A DNA stretch of 64,000 bases from Vibrio viridaestus (GTDB taxonomy: Bacteria > Pseudomonadota > Gammaproteobacteria > Enterobacterales > Vibrionaceae): NCBI RefSeq assembly GCF_003856525.1, contig NZ_RJVQ01000001.1:785229-849228 (forward strand), written 5' to 3'. Every line of letters starts with the position of its first letter. The stretch's first letter is position 1. Below, in pieces: positions 1 to 9,205 of this stretch. The notes under the pieces are model-generated. The model had not been told where the DNA came from and searched no databases. It saw only the letters and a list, made by a program, of their open reading frames with translations. The translations under genes were made by a program, and so were the position numbers.

Positions 1-621
1 GATTATGGTTTCGATTTCTATGCATTTCAGAGTACCGAAACATCGGATAGTCGCAGAGTAATGATTGGTTGGATGGGATTACCCGATGAAGTAAATCAGC
101 CAAGCTGTGATGATGGATGGATTCATCAGTTTTCGTTACCGCGTGTTCTTTGCATGGAAAATGGGATATTGAAACAACAACCGTGTGTAGAGTTAGAACG
201 TCTACGTGGTGAGAAAATTGATTTTCCGTGTATTGCTGGAACTCATGAACTAAAAACAAAGCAGTTTGACCTCTCGTTAAAGCTTAAAGCTGGTGGTGAA
301 ATTCAGCTCTTTGCAGACGATACGTTCCACACAACGTTGCGTTATGAGCCTGATGAACACCGCCTAGTATGGGAACGTGCTAATACAGAATTGAGAGAGA
401 GTGATACTACGCGTGAAGCACCCGCTGCCGGTGATTGGGTTGAATTACGTATTTTGGCGGATAACTCTTCTTTAGAGATTTTTATTAACGATGGTGAAGC
501 CGTGATGACAGGCCGAGTTTTCACTCCAGCAACTGCCACACGGCTCATCCTGGACAACCAGGTGATAGATGTATCGGGCTACTATCTTTCTGATAGTCAG
601 CTTCCATTTGCAAATCAGTAA
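1..621 (+). CDS. scrB: Sucrose-6-phosphate hydrolase (GH32), C-terminal part
   Basis: The reading frame is open from the first base, so the gene starts outside the window; 206 residues are visible. It begins DYGFDFYAFQS and continues to GWMGLPDE, the conserved stretch of GH32 invertases and sucrose-6-phosphate hydrolases near the end of the five-bladed catalytic domain. The remainder is the C-terminal beta-sandwich, with the typical LRILADNSSLEIFINDGE strand. The enzyme would split sucrose-6-phosphate (or sucrose) into glucose-6-phosphate and fructose. The convergent fructokinase next door supports a sucrose utilisation locus. The catalytic Asp/Glu residues lie outside the window, so scrB and cscA cannot be told apart. 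Confidence 0.88.
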   Translation, partial: DYGFDFYAFQSTETSDSRRVMIGWMGLPDEVNQPSCDDGWIHQFSLPRVLCMENGILKQQPCVELERLRGEKIDFPCIAGTHELKTKQFDLSLKLKAGGEIQLFADDTFHTTLRYEPDEHRLVWERANTELRESDTTREAPAAGDWVELRILADNSSLEIFINDGEAVMTGRVFTPATATRLILDNQVIDVSGYYLSDSQLPFANQ

Positions 622-633
622 TACGTCCGTCTA

Positions 634-661
634 GCAAGGTGAAGTGATATCTTCACCTTGC
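634..661. terminator. Bidirectional hairpin terminator between scrB and fructokinase
   Basis: A perfect 11-bp inverted repeat (GCAAGGTGAAG / CTTCACCTTGC) with a 6-nt loop sits between two convergent stop codons. The flanking T tracts are weak on both sides. Confidence 0.7.
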
Positions 662-669
662 ATTACTTC

Positions 670-1593
670 TTAATCTTTTAGTAGTTCAATTAACTCAGAT
701 CTAGAAGGAAGCGCCGTCATCGCGCCTTTCTTTGTTGTTGCCAAACCGCCGCAAGTATTACCCCAAAGAACGGCTTCTCGAATCGTACTGTCATTTTTCC
801 AGTCGTTATCTTGAGACAATCTTGCAAGTACACCACCAACAAATGCATCGCCAGCTCCTGTTGTATCAATAGGAGATACCTTTTTTGCAGCCACGGTAAA
901 CGATTCGCCATTAAACGTGACCAAAGTACCTTCGGCTCCAAGGGTAACTAAAATTAGTGGAATATTGAGTGTTTGTAACTTCTCGATACCTTCTTCAATC
1001 GTTGCTGTTGAGGTTAATAGTGTAAGTTCTTCTTCTGAAAACTTAACAACATCCGCAAGTTTAACGGCATCCATGACAACATGAGTAAGTTCGGCTGGAT
1101 TGGTCCAGACTTCTTCTCTTAAATTGGGGTCGAAACTGACGAAACCACCATTTTTACGAATCTCTCTCATAGCAGAAAAAGTAGCATTTCTGCTTGGGTT
1201 ATTGGCTAGTGCAATTGAGCAACAATGTAGCCACTCCCCCTCTTGAAGAGGAGCGATATTATCAAAATTAAAAAACTGATCTGCGCTGGGTTTAACCATA
1301 AATGTGAAACTTCTTTCACCTTCATCATCTAAATCGACAACTACAGTAGATGTTCGTTGATCGTTATCTAACACGAAGTAATCGACGTTGACTTTTTCAT
1401 CGCAGAGTGTTGCTTTTAGAAATCTGCCCAATGGATCATTACCCGCTTTACCCATGAAATGAGCTGCGCCATTCAGGCGAGAAATAGCGACAGCAACATT
1501 TGCTGGAGCACCACCCGGGCATTTTAAATAACTACTTTCCCCATCTGGGATGAGATCAACGACTGCATCCCCCGTTAACCATACTTTATTCAT
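670..1593 (-). CDS. Fructokinase (PfkB family)
   Basis: This 307-residue cytoplasmic sugar kinase would phosphorylate fructose with ATP. The N-terminal substrate motif PGGAPANVAVAISRL (about 26-40) and the C-terminal PfkB signature DTTGAGDAFVGG (243-254, catalytic Asp249) are both intact. The start is supported by GAGG shortly upstream of the ATG. It is tail-to-tail with the sucrose-6-phosphate hydrolase and would use the fructose that enzyme releases, so it is probably scrK/cscK/mak-like. The exact sugar preference within the PfkB family is inferred from the neighbour. Confidence 0.88.
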   Translation of the reverse strand: MNKVWLTGDAVVDLIPDGESSYLKCPGGAPANVAVAISRLNGAAHFMGKAGNDPLGRFLKATLCDEKVNVDYFVLDNDQRTSTVVVDLDDEGERSFTFMVKPSADQFFNFDNIAPLQEGEWLHCCSIALANNPSRNATFSAMREIRKNGGFVSFDPNLREEVWTNPAELTHVVMDAVKLADVVKFSEEELTLLTSTATIEEGIEKLQTLNIPLILVTLGAEGTLVTFNGESFTVAAKKVSPIDTTGAGDAFVGGVLARLSQDNDWKNDSTIREAVLWGNTCGGLATTKKGAMTALPSRSELIELLKD

Positions 1594-1793
1594 ACTCTAT
1601 CTCCTCTGATTTGCGAAGATAATTATAACTTTAAATGGCTAATATCTCGATATATAAAGGGGATAAGTAGAGGGAAATGTAAATTTATATAGTATTTATC
1701 TAATAATTGATTTGTAAATAGAATTATTAGTACTTTATGTCTTAGTATTTATGCAATTTTAACGAAGAGAGTGAGAATGTGTGTGGTTTTTAA

Positions 1794-1819
1794 GCAGATA
1801 TTCCGTATGGAATATCTGC
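1794..1819 (-). terminator. Hairpin downstream of pncB
   Basis: GCAGATATTCC and GGAATATCTGC form a perfect 11-bp stem with a 4-nt loop just past the pncB stop codon. There is no good T run after it on the minus strand, so termination is likely but not certain. Confidence 0.5.
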
Positions 1820-1826
1820 GAGGGAT

Positions 1827-3134
1827 TTAAGCTGCGGCAATGTAAACACGCTTGGTTTTTTTCATGGTACTTAATTGATTGATGAATTGGTCAATATCAA
1901 GTTCAATACCAAACTGGCGTTTTAAGTTGGCAAGATAAATTGCATCTTCACACATTGCTTTCGAAGGCTCATCACTTATTTTGGCTACCGGTCTTCCATT
2001 ACATTCCGTCAGCTTGATCACCATAGATAGCGGTCGGTATTGTGTTCCTTTTTCATTTTCCCAATCACCGAGATCATTGGTTAAGAAGGTACCGATACCA
2101 AAGGATATATTCGCTCTGCCTTTAAAATATTCGCATATCTTCAACGATTGCTCGAAATTCAGGCTATCTGAAAAAACAAATACCTTCGACAGGGGATTGA
2201 TACCAAGTTGTTTATAGTGATTGATGAGTTTATCACCCCAGGTAAAAGGGCAACCCGAATCATGTCTAACACCATCATATGCTTTAGCAAGATGCATATT
2301 AAAATCTTGTAGAAAAGCATCGATTGTCAGGGTATCTGTTGGTGCTATCGATAGTTGACCACCAAATGCCTTAAGCCATTGTTCCAAAGCGACTTTTTGT
2401 GAGTCTCTAGGGTTGACTAATGCTTGATGTCCCATAAACCATTCATGCGCAATAGTGCCAATCGGAGTCATATTAAATTGGCGTGCAAAGTGAGTATTAC
2501 TCGTACCAACCATCAATTCAGGAATTTGTGAGTTTAGATAGCCAATAACAGCCTCTTGAGCTGCTACAGAAAAACGTCTTCTCGTTCCCATCTCTGTAAG
2601 ACGAAAATTGGTAATGTCACGTTCTTTTAAAGTCGCCTTAAGCTGATTTATCTTCTTATCCAGCACATTCACGATATTATCGAGATTCACTTCTGGCCAG
2701 CGAAGACGATTTCTTACTTCTGATACAATCGACATAATAATCGTCTCGTACAAGATGGTATCTTTCCACGCACCTTCTATGCCGATACGCAGTTGGCGTT
2801 TATTATCTTGCTCTATAATCCCTATTTCGACTTGTTGCTTTGGCGAAAATCGAAAGTACCTGAGCGAGTGTAGAAACGCGTTCGTTAAGTGCGGTGAACT
2901 AGAGCGTAAGTACTGAATATCGTCTTCTGAAAATTTAAGAAATTCTAATTTATTGATTTCACTGCTTATGTCCGGCAGTAGATCACTAATATCTTCATCA
3001 GATCTAACGATCAGTTCATATCTGACCAAAGTATCCGGATAAAGACTGTGTATCGCTTGCATCATGTTGATTTTGTAGGCATCAAGATCAAGCATGCTTT
3101 TTACAATTACGTCTGAATATAACGACGATGTCAT
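1827..3134 (-). CDS. pncB: Nicotinate phosphoribosyltransferase
   Basis: PncB converts nicotinate, PRPP and ATP to nicotinate mononucleotide, the first step of the Preiss-Handler NAD salvage route. The N-terminal SMLDLDAYKINMMQA matches the family signature, and the FRLTEMGTRRRFS, GTSNTHFA and DTLTIDAFL segments are those of the bacterial enzyme. The frame extends 27 nt further to a TTG, but the ATG at 3134 is preceded by AAAGG at good spacing and gives an N-terminus like the E. coli protein (435 aa, family about 400). It is divergent from an NrtR-type regulator, which probably controls it. Confidence 0.93.
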   Translation of the reverse strand: MTSSLYSDVIVKSMLDLDAYKINMMQAIHSLYPDTLVRYELIVRSDEDISDLLPDISSEINKLEFLKFSEDDIQYLRSSSPHLTNAFLHSLRYFRFSPKQQVEIGIIEQDNKRQLRIGIEGAWKDTILYETIIMSIVSEVRNRLRWPEVNLDNIVNVLDKKINQLKATLKERDITNFRLTEMGTRRRFSVAAQEAVIGYLNSQIPELMVGTSNTHFARQFNMTPIGTIAHEWFMGHQALVNPRDSQKVALEQWLKAFGGQLSIAPTDTLTIDAFLQDFNMHLAKAYDGVRHDSGCPFTWGDKLINHYKQLGINPLSKVFVFSDSLNFEQSLKICEYFKGRANISFGIGTFLTNDLGDWENEKGTQYRPLSMVIKLTECNGRPVAKISDEPSKAMCEDAIYLANLKRQFGIELDIDQFINQLSTMKKTKRVYIAAA

Positions 3135-3319
3135 AGCGTGTACCTTTTGGCTTATGACCAATTAATAACAATATGTTCCTAACTTGGATAAAAACATAAT
3201 TGAGCTGTGCAATTTTGTCAAATCAATGTTGAGAGAAATGACATATAAAACGGTTTTTTGACTTGGATATTTGAAAATTTACTTCAGTTTAGAAAGGAAA
3301 TTATGGAGGAACAACATTT

Positions 3320-3334
3320 TTAGTTAATAACTAA
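3320..3334. promoter_or_regulatory. Candidate NrtR operator
   Basis: TTAGTTAATAACTAA is a perfect 15-nt palindrome in the 275-bp gap between divergent pncB and the NUDIX-type regulator, just upstream of the regulator's own promoter. Position and symmetry fit an autoregulated NrtR site; binding is inferred. Confidence 0.45.
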
Positions 3335-3347
3335 CTGTTACTAATTC

Positions 3348-3377
3348 TTGACGTGATGAAATGAGTTTATTTAGAAT
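3348..3377 (+). promoter_or_regulatory. Promoter of the NrtR-type regulator
   Basis: A -35 TTGACG and a -10 TAGAAT separated by 18 nt precede the gene. The downstream RBS is AAGGAG before the ATG at 3410. Confidence 0.5.
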
Positions 3378-3409
3378 ACTGAGCATCTTTTAAGGAGATA
3401 ATACTAGTT

Positions 3410-4126
3410 ATGATAGTCACGATCGATATGATGTGTTTGCGTCTTACGTGCTCAGGCGTGGAAACATTATTAATCAAACGACGGAACCCTCAACGGCCAG
3501 ATTGCGGCAAGTGGGCGATTCCAGGAGGGATTGTATTTGATGAAGATCTGACTGCGCAAGGTGGAGAACCCGCCGATATCGACTTTGAATCAGCGAGAAA
3601 AAGAATTTGTCGCCAGAAAATTCATACCTATCCGAACTTCATTAGTGATCCGCTAGTGGATGGTAATCCTAAACGCGACCCTGATGGTTGGAGTGTGAGT
3701 ATTTCTCATTATGCACTACTCAATTCCGAAAACGTCGATCAGATTGAAAACGCTGGTATGGATACCGATCGACAGAAGTGGGTACACTTACAAAACATTT
3801 TAGATGAGAAAGTTGAATTAGCATTTGACCACGTCGCCCAGGTCCAGCATGCATGGAGTAAATTACGCGCCGCGGTTGAGTATACTTCGGTGGTTTTGTT
3901 TTTCCTCGATAAAGAGTTTCTGGTATCCGATATTATCGAAGCTTATGAGAAATTCGGGGTTGAAGTGAATCGGATGACGATCAAACGACGCCTTATTGAT
4001 TCTGGCGTTATTGTTAGTGCTAATAAAATCGCAGCATCGAGCAGAGGTAAGGGAGGAAAACCCGCTACAGTCTATCGCTTAGCCTGCAGCGATGTATCCT
4101 ATTTTCAAACCTGTTTAAGAGGCTAG
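3410..4126 (+). CDS. nrtR: NrtR family NUDIX-like transcriptional regulator of NAD metabolism
   Basis: This 238-residue protein has an N-terminal NUDIX-like fold (LLIKRRNPQRPDCGKWAIPGG, about 22-42) and a C-terminal winged-helix domain from about 155. The catalytic NUDIX box is degenerate: the usual REUXEEXGU residues are missing after the GG. This is typical of NrtR proteins that bind ADP-ribose or related ligands as a signal rather than hydrolyse a nucleotide. Divergence from pncB and a palindrome between the two genes support a role as repressor of NAD salvage. Its last 12 nt overlap the convergent phzF-like gene. Confidence 0.85.
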   Translation: MIVTIDMMCLRLTCSGVETLLIKRRNPQRPDCGKWAIPGGIVFDEDLTAQGGEPADIDFESARKRICRQKIHTYPNFISDPLVDGNPKRDPDGWSVSISHYALLNSENVDQIENAGMDTDRQKWVHLQNILDEKVELAFDHVAQVQHAWSKLRAAVEYTSVVLFFLDKEFLVSDIIEAYEKFGVEVNRMTIKRRLIDSGVIVSANKIAASSRGKGGKPATVYRLACSDVSYFQTCLRG

Positions 4127-4921
4127 CTCCGTTGGGAGATGGATTTTACCTTCCAAGTATAAACATCCGTAGCCACTTACATACACTCTGTCATTTTCTA
4201 CTAGACATGTGAGCTCTCCACCGCGCTTAGATGCCTGAAATGCCTCCAAATGGTCTTTACCCAATATTTCCGCCCAATAAGGTGCCAGTCCTGCGTGGAC
4301 AGATCCTGTAACCGGATCTTCTCTACCACCATTCGCTGGCCAAAAATAACGAGAAACAAAGTCATAGTCCGTATCTGTTGATGTTACAACAACATCATAG
4401 GGATACAGGGATTTGAGTTTTTCTTCATCGTATGTCACTGAAACAACGTCTTCTCGCTTAGTATAAACGGCAAAATAGGCCTGTTCATTACGCAATATCT
4501 TATCAGGTTGAATAGACAGTCCGTCTTTAAGTGCTGGTGGTATGTCGACGTATTGCGGTTTACGATTTGGAAACGACATTTGGATCTTTCCATCGTGTTC
4601 TTGAGAGATAAAAAGTGAGCCGACGGACATAGTTACAAATTCGATTGTTCCTTTTAAACCAAACTGCTCGAATAGTACGAATGAAGACGCTAGAGTTGCA
4701 TGACCACAAAAATCAATTTCGGTAAGTGGGGAGAACCAGCGGATAGCGTATTGGTTGGGAGCCAATTCTTTTATAAAGGCTGTTTCAGATAAGTTATTTT
4801 CTTGGGCAATCGCCAACATGGTTTCATGAGTGAACCAATCATCCAGAGCAATAACAGCAGCTTGATTCCCTTTTAATGGAGCTGAGGTAAAAGCATCCAC
4901 AATGTATATGTCTAACGTCAC
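4115..4921 (-). CDS. PhzF family isomerase/epimerase-like protein
   Basis: The 268-residue sequence begins LDIYIVDAFTSAPLKGNQAAV and contains NLSETAFI and IRWFSPLTEIDFCGHATLA, all hallmarks of the PhzF/YddE family (diaminopimelate-epimerase-like fold). The conserved Glu of the LSETAF motif, the catalytic residue in PhzF, is present. No phenazine genes are nearby, so the substrate is unknown. It lies 5 nt downstream of a LysR gene in the same direction and is probably cotranscribed with it. Confidence 0.85.
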   Translation of the reverse strand: MTLDIYIVDAFTSAPLKGNQAAVIALDDWFTHETMLAIAQENNLSETAFIKELAPNQYAIRWFSPLTEIDFCGHATLASSFVLFEQFGLKGTIEFVTMSVGSLFISQEHDGKIQMSFPNRKPQYVDIPPALKDGLSIQPDKILRNEQAYFAVYTKREDVVSVTYDEEKLKSLYPYDVVVTSTDTDYDFVSRYFWPANGGREDPVTGSVHAGLAPYWAEILGKDHLEAFQASKRGGELTCLVENDRVYVSGYGCLYLEGKIHLPTELAS

Positions 4922-4926
4922 TTAGG

Positions 4927-5892
4927 TTACTCCTTATTCATGGGTCTAGTTTGAAGCGAATTTTCAGCCGGATAAGGAATCAAATCAGAAACGACTTCAC
5001 TGCAAAGCTGTCGAAGCCATTTACCACCAATATCATCGTTCATTCTTTTGGGCCAGCATAAATAATATCGCGTATCCGGAATATCAAAAGGGAGATCCTT
5101 GATTGTAATATTAAATTGTTGCTGAAATTTGTTAGCGAGCAGGCGGCTTGAACTTAAGAGCAGATGAGTTTTTCCAACTACCGCAAGTGCAGCGAGAAAG
5201 TGGGGCGTTCTAAAAGTAAAACGTCGTTGGTTCGCACGCTCTCCTAAGTATTCATCTCCGAACACTTTAGGTGAACTGCCGAGGTTGACTAACGCATGGT
5301 TGTAGGTGAGGTAATCATCAAGAGTGATCTCATCTTTATGAGCCAGAGGGTGTTGATTAGACATGATACAGCAAAAGCGTTCCTTACCCAGAAGACGACG
5401 TTCAAAGCTATTTGGAAGTTGAATATAGTCACTACCTAGTACGGCATCTACGTTGTGCTCAGATGAGTGAATCAGACTGGTTTCCGTCACTGTACTGGTT
5501 TCTAGTGAGGCATTGGGTGCCAACGTGTAAAATCGCTCAGCTATGGTTGGGACGTATGCCTGAGCTTGATAATGGGTAGTTTGAAGGCGGAATGAGCGTT
5601 CGCTGGTGAGGGGATCAAACACCCGGTCGCAGGTCATCTCGGTGATCTGTTCGAGCATTTGTCTTACAGGAGCTTCCAATGCAAGTGCCTTAGGCGTCGG
5701 TTGAATACCGTGTGAGGTTCTGACAAAAAGTGGATCACCGAACGCATCTCGGAGCTTTTGTAATAAGCGACTCATAGCGGACTGACTCAAGAACATCCTT
5801 CGCGCTGCTAAACTTACGCTTCTCTCTTCCAGCAGACAAAGCAGACCAAACAAAGTTTTTAAATCGATTTGTTGTAGTTCTCTGATAAGCAT
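4927..5892 (-). CDS. LysR family transcriptional regulator
   Basis: The N-terminal helix-turn-helix (LEERSVSLAARRMFLSQSAMSRLLQKLR) is followed by the LysR linker FGDPLFVRTSHGIQPTPKA and an effector-binding domain. The ORF can be extended 27 nt upstream, but the ATG at 5892 has GGATA before it and gives a standard LysR N-terminus. It is divergent from an EamA transporter (112-bp gap) and upstream of a PhzF-like gene. LysR proteins commonly control the divergent neighbour, so the transporter is the likeliest target. The ligand is unknown. Confidence 0.88.
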   Translation of the reverse strand: MLIRELQQIDLKTLFGLLCLLEERSVSLAARRMFLSQSAMSRLLQKLRDAFGDPLFVRTSHGIQPTPKALALEAPVRQMLEQITEMTCDRVFDPLTSERSFRLQTTHYQAQAYVPTIAERFYTLAPNASLETSTVTETSLIHSSEHNVDAVLGSDYIQLPNSFERRLLGKERFCCIMSNQHPLAHKDEITLDDYLTYNHALVNLGSSPKVFGDEYLGERANQRRFTFRTPHFLAALAVVGKTHLLLSSSRLLANKFQQQFNITIKDLPFDIPDTRYYLCWPKRMNDDIGGKWLRQLCSEVVSDLIPYPAENSLQTRPMNKE

Positions 5893-6004
5893 GATTGATA
5901 TCCAGAATACACATAACACTTAGTAGTATTATGCATTGGATGTTATTTGAATTGAATGAGATGATGAATATATTCACTAAGTTGCAATTAATTTAGAGGC
6001 TCCA

Positions 6005-6976
6005 GTGGCAGGTTCGATGCGCTTTTTTATTTATGGGTTGGCTTTTAGCTGTACTACGGTTTTATTCTGGGGGCTTATTCCTATTGCCCTTAAAGTTTCC
6101 GGCGGATTTGCTGATCCCATTACTTTAACTTGGCTTCGTTTTGCTGTTTCAGGTGTAATTGTTCTCGGATGGCAAAGAGTGCATGGACGACTCCATGAAT
6201 TTCGACACTTATCTAAACAGGAATGGTTTCGATTAGGTTTAGCTGGCGTTTTTTTAATTATTAATTACACCTGCTTTGCTTGGGGGGTTACCTACTTAAG
6301 ACCTGAAGCGGCTCAACTTGGTATGCAAGTCGCCCCTTTGTTTCTTGCGTTAGGAGGTATGTTTTTTCTGCGAGAGAAGATAGCACCTCTACAATGGGTA
6401 TGTTTTACGCTTCTTCTAGTCGGTCTGATGGTGTTTTTCCACCCTGTATTTAATCGTGATTACCAGGGCAATCTGGATCAGCTGATGACAGGATTTATGA
6501 TTATTTTGGTATCAGCGATTTGTTGGAGTGCGTATGCATTGGCTCAGAAGTCGCTTTTCGCCAAACTCGACTCGTCTAATATTCTCTTGGGAATTTATCT
6601 CTTTGCTACTGTTGTCATGCTACCTGCAACTCATCCTTCTCAGCTGTTGACTATGAATATGACGGAGGTCTGGATTGCGTTATTTTGTTGCCTCAATACG
6701 GTCATTGCGTACGGATCATTTGCTCAAGCACTTCGCTATTGGGAAACGGTGCAGGTTAGTGCTGTTATCACGTTAACCCCGGTTATGGCCTTTATTTTAA
6801 CCGAACTATGCGTCGCCTTTGGCTGGTGGAGCGACATTATCACACCTTCTCATGCTGACACTCTCAGTTTGATGGGTATGGCTTTGGTTATCTTGTCAGC
6901 AATAGGAATTCAGGTGGTGAGTGTTATGGTTATTCGAAGAGAAAAACGGAGAATAGAGGTTCAATCCGCGATTTAA
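6005..6976 (+). CDS. EamA/DMT family inner-membrane transporter
   Basis: The 323-residue protein is built of about ten hydrophobic segments in two EamA repeats (for example FLIINYTCFAWGVTYLRPEA and the later ILVSAICWSAYALAQKSLF). This is the drug/metabolite transporter fold that usually exports small metabolites or amino acids. The start is a GTG with GAGG six bases upstream; an ATG at 6017 is the alternative. It is divergent from a LysR regulator. The substrate cannot be read from the sequence. Confidence 0.85.
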   Translation: MAGSMRFFIYGLAFSCTTVLFWGLIPIALKVSGGFADPITLTWLRFAVSGVIVLGWQRVHGRLHEFRHLSKQEWFRLGLAGVFLIINYTCFAWGVTYLRPEAAQLGMQVAPLFLALGGMFFLREKIAPLQWVCFTLLLVGLMVFFHPVFNRDYQGNLDQLMTGFMIILVSAICWSAYALAQKSLFAKLDSSNILLGIYLFATVVMLPATHPSQLLTMNMTEVWIALFCCLNTVIAYGSFAQALRYWETVQVSAVITLTPVMAFILTELCVAFGWWSDIITPSHADTLSLMGMALVILSAIGIQVVSVMVIRREKRRIEVQSAI

Positions 6977-6991
6977 ATGTTAACAACTGCT

Positions 6992-7017
6992 CCATGGGTT
7001 GATTCATTTACCCATGG
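6992..7017. terminator. Bidirectional terminator hairpin
   Basis: CCATGGGT and ACCCATGG form an 8-bp stem with a 10-nt loop between the convergent EamA and ABM genes. Confidence 0.55.
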
Positions 7018-7030
7018 GCAGTTTGAGTTG

Positions 7031-7327
7031 CTAAGCGACTATTTTGAACGATTTTACATCCAGTTTATCAAGCAGGTTAAGTTCCTGAGCAGTCGTCACA
7101 AAATATTGAAAATGAGGAGTTTGCTGGTGCTCTGTCAAAGCTTGTTCACTTTTCCATTCTTCACGCATGATAAACAATTCTTCTTTTTCAATATCTTGAA
7201 GAAGTTCGTATGTAATACAACCTTCCTCTTTACGTGATTCAGTAACCAGCGTCGTGAGAAGAGTGTATAACGACTCTGACAGTCCTGGCTTTGCTTCAAT
7301 TTCCGCGAGTAAATATACGTTCGACAT
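7031..7327 (-). CDS. Antibiotic biosynthesis monooxygenase (ABM) domain protein
   Basis: This 98-residue dimeric alpha/beta-barrel type protein has the ABM pattern: an N-terminal strand (YLLAEIEAKPGLSESLYTLL), EEGCITYELLQDIE, FIMREEWKSEQALTEHQQTPHF and a C-terminal strand. YgiN-like members are small quinol or stress-related monooxygenases, but the family includes many proteins of unknown substrate. The start at 7327 is chosen because GGTGG lies just upstream; the frame could extend seven codons further. Confidence 0.8.
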   Translation of the reverse strand: MSNVYLLAEIEAKPGLSESLYTLLTTLVTESRKEEGCITYELLQDIEKEELFIMREEWKSEQALTEHQQTPHFQYFVTTAQELNLLDKLDVKSFKIVA

Positions 7328-7452
7328 GATTTCCACCTTTGAGCCCAAATGACATTATTTCTAAATGTGTAAGTTTTATGACTCTAATACGCTAATCGTT
7401 ACATAGAGTTGAGTCAACAATTGCTTGCCCAACTATGAATATGAAAAAAATG

Positions 7453-7479
7453 AAAAACTCAGGAAAATCCTGAGTTTTT
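7453..7479. terminator. Bidirectional rho-independent terminator downstream of the phosphatase gene
   Basis: AAAAACTCAGGA and TCCTGAGTTTTT form a stem with A and T runs on either side, so it can work in both directions. It ends the alkaline phosphatase transcript on the minus strand. Confidence 0.8.
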
Positions 7480-7512
7480 GTCTTTAGCCAACGTAGTTTG
7501 TTAGTGTTTATA

Positions 7513-8997
7513 TTACTTGGTCAGATCAAGTGCTTCGTTGATAACGTGGAATATATAATTTTGTTCAACAGCACCTTGGAAAAGGTACGCTTCAGGGCCT
7601 CGCGCAAAAATTGCTACGTCTTCACCTGAGTGAGTTTCTGAAGCAAATTTTACTAACGCTTGCTGATGATAATCTGGACTCAAAACCTGTTCCTGAGTCG
7701 GATTTTCTCTGGCACCGTTAACTGCATTTACACCGTTACCATAGCTGATTGTTGTATAGCGTTTACCAAACTCATCTTTATTGTACTGACCATTTTTCTT
7801 AGATAAACCCAGAATCGGGTTCCCTCTATCCGAATAGCCATTCATAATCATGGTGTGTGCGTGGTCAGCCGTCACAATAATTAATGTATCTTCTTGATTG
7901 GTTTTATCCATAGCCGCTTTAATTGCTTCATCAAACGCAACGGTATCAGCGAAAGCGCGATAAGCGTTGGTATCATGGTGTGCGTGGTCGATACGTCCAG
8001 CTTCAACCATCAAGATATAGCCATCTTTGTTTTTGCTTAATATATCAATCGCTTTAGACGTCATTTCAGCGATTGAAGGCTCATCGTTTCCACGGTCCGC
8101 TTCGTATTTCATATGACTGCTTTCAAAAAGGCCAAAGGCTCTTTTGGTATCGCTATTGAGTTGATCAAATCCTTTTTTATCATAGACATATTGACCTTCA
8201 GGATAGCGTTGTTCCCATTCCTGAATTAAATTACGTCCGTCTTTACGTTTCCCTGTCTTACCTTCAGGATCCGTTACCGTTGTGGGTAGAAATTCGCGGC
8301 GGCCACCGCCGAAAACAACCTGTAAGCCGTTTCCTTCATCAAAACTCACTAGCTGCTGCGCGATATCAACACATCCCTGATTCTTCGCGATATTGGGCAT
8401 CGTCGAATCGTTTTCCCAGTCACGATCTGCGCTGTGAGCATAAGTGGTCGCGGGTGTTGCATGAGTGATTCGAGCTGTCGATACAACACCAACAGACATA
8501 CCTTTTTCGGCCGCCATTTCCCAAGCCGTTTTTACTTCGTGTCCTTTCGCTGTGTTACAGAAGCCACGGTGGACATTGTCATCGATACTAATGATACCTT
8601 GCTTGGTTTTTACTCCAGAAACCATTGCTGAGGCGGTACCAGCTGAATCGGGTGTTTGTGCATCTGTGTTATAGGTTTTTGATAGAGCGACGTAAGGAAG
8701 CGTTTCCATATTGAGTTTATATTCTTCGCCAGTCATTCCCTTACGTTGTCCTTCAAAAATACGCGAGGCCGTAATGGTTCCGATACTCATACCATCGCCG
8801 ACAAATAAAATGACGTTTTTAGCGCGTTTATCGATTGGTTTATTTGCTTTTGCTTGTTCAATCTTCTGTTGAGCCGCTTTATACCATTCATCATTTTTCT
8901 GTGGAGCGTCAACAGATGTCATTTGATTCGTATTTGAACCACAACCAGCCAATGCCAGTAGGATAGAACTGGCCAGTATTAATTTATTATTTTTCAC
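7513..8997 (-). CDS. Alkaline phosphatase, lipoprotein (PhoA superfamily)
   Basis: The 494-residue enzyme hydrolyses phosphate monoesters outside the cytoplasm. It has a lipoprotein signal peptide with lipobox LAGC (lipidated Cys19). The metal and catalytic motifs are all present: FVGDGMS (Asp68), the nucleophile in TPDSAGTA (Ser118), the zinc/magnesium histidines in GRIDHAHHDTNAY and TADHAHT, and a late His in ETHSGED. The length fits the larger Vibrio-type alkaline phosphatases. A PHO-box-like repeat lies in the divergent intergenic region, but its orientation points at the other gene. Confidence 0.93.
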   Translation of the reverse strand: MKNNKLILASSILLALAGCGSNTNQMTSVDAPQKNDEWYKAAQQKIEQAKANKPIDKRAKNVILFVGDGMSIGTITASRIFEGQRKGMTGEEYKLNMETLPYVALSKTYNTDAQTPDSAGTASAMVSGVKTKQGIISIDDNVHRGFCNTAKGHEVKTAWEMAAEKGMSVGVVSTARITHATPATTYAHSADRDWENDSTMPNIAKNQGCVDIAQQLVSFDEGNGLQVVFGGGRREFLPTTVTDPEGKTGKRKDGRNLIQEWEQRYPEGQYVYDKKGFDQLNSDTKRAFGLFESSHMKYEADRGNDEPSIAEMTSKAIDILSKNKDGYILMVEAGRIDHAHHDTNAYRAFADTVAFDEAIKAAMDKTNQEDTLIIVTADHAHTMIMNGYSDRGNPILGLSKKNGQYNKDEFGKRYTTISYGNGVNAVNGARENPTQEQVLSPDYHQQALVKFASETHSGEDVAIFARGPEAYLFQGAVEQNYIFHVINEALDLTK

Positions 8998-9136
8998 TAT
9001 GTTCTCCGACTTATAATCTTCGTTTTAGTTTTTCGTACCACTGTATGGCTAATATTTCGAAGCAAATGAGTGACGTTTTTATTACCGTTGCATGAAGCTT
9101 TATTTAATCTCCACAGAATCTGAAGTAACGACCAGA

Positions 9137-9153
9137 TGTCATTAAGTTGTCAT
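9137..9153 (+). promoter_or_regulatory. PHO-box-like direct repeat
   Basis: TGTCAT occurs twice 11 bp apart (9137-9142 and 9148-9153), the spacing of PhoB half-sites (consensus CTGTCAT, 11-bp period). The orientation is toward the DUF3299 gene at 9206; the divergent gene is an alkaline phosphatase. Phosphate control is inferred. Confidence 0.5.
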
Positions 9154-9205
9154 GTTGTTGGATAAGAATACTGTTCCAAAATAATGACATGGTAATGCTG
9201 TTGTA

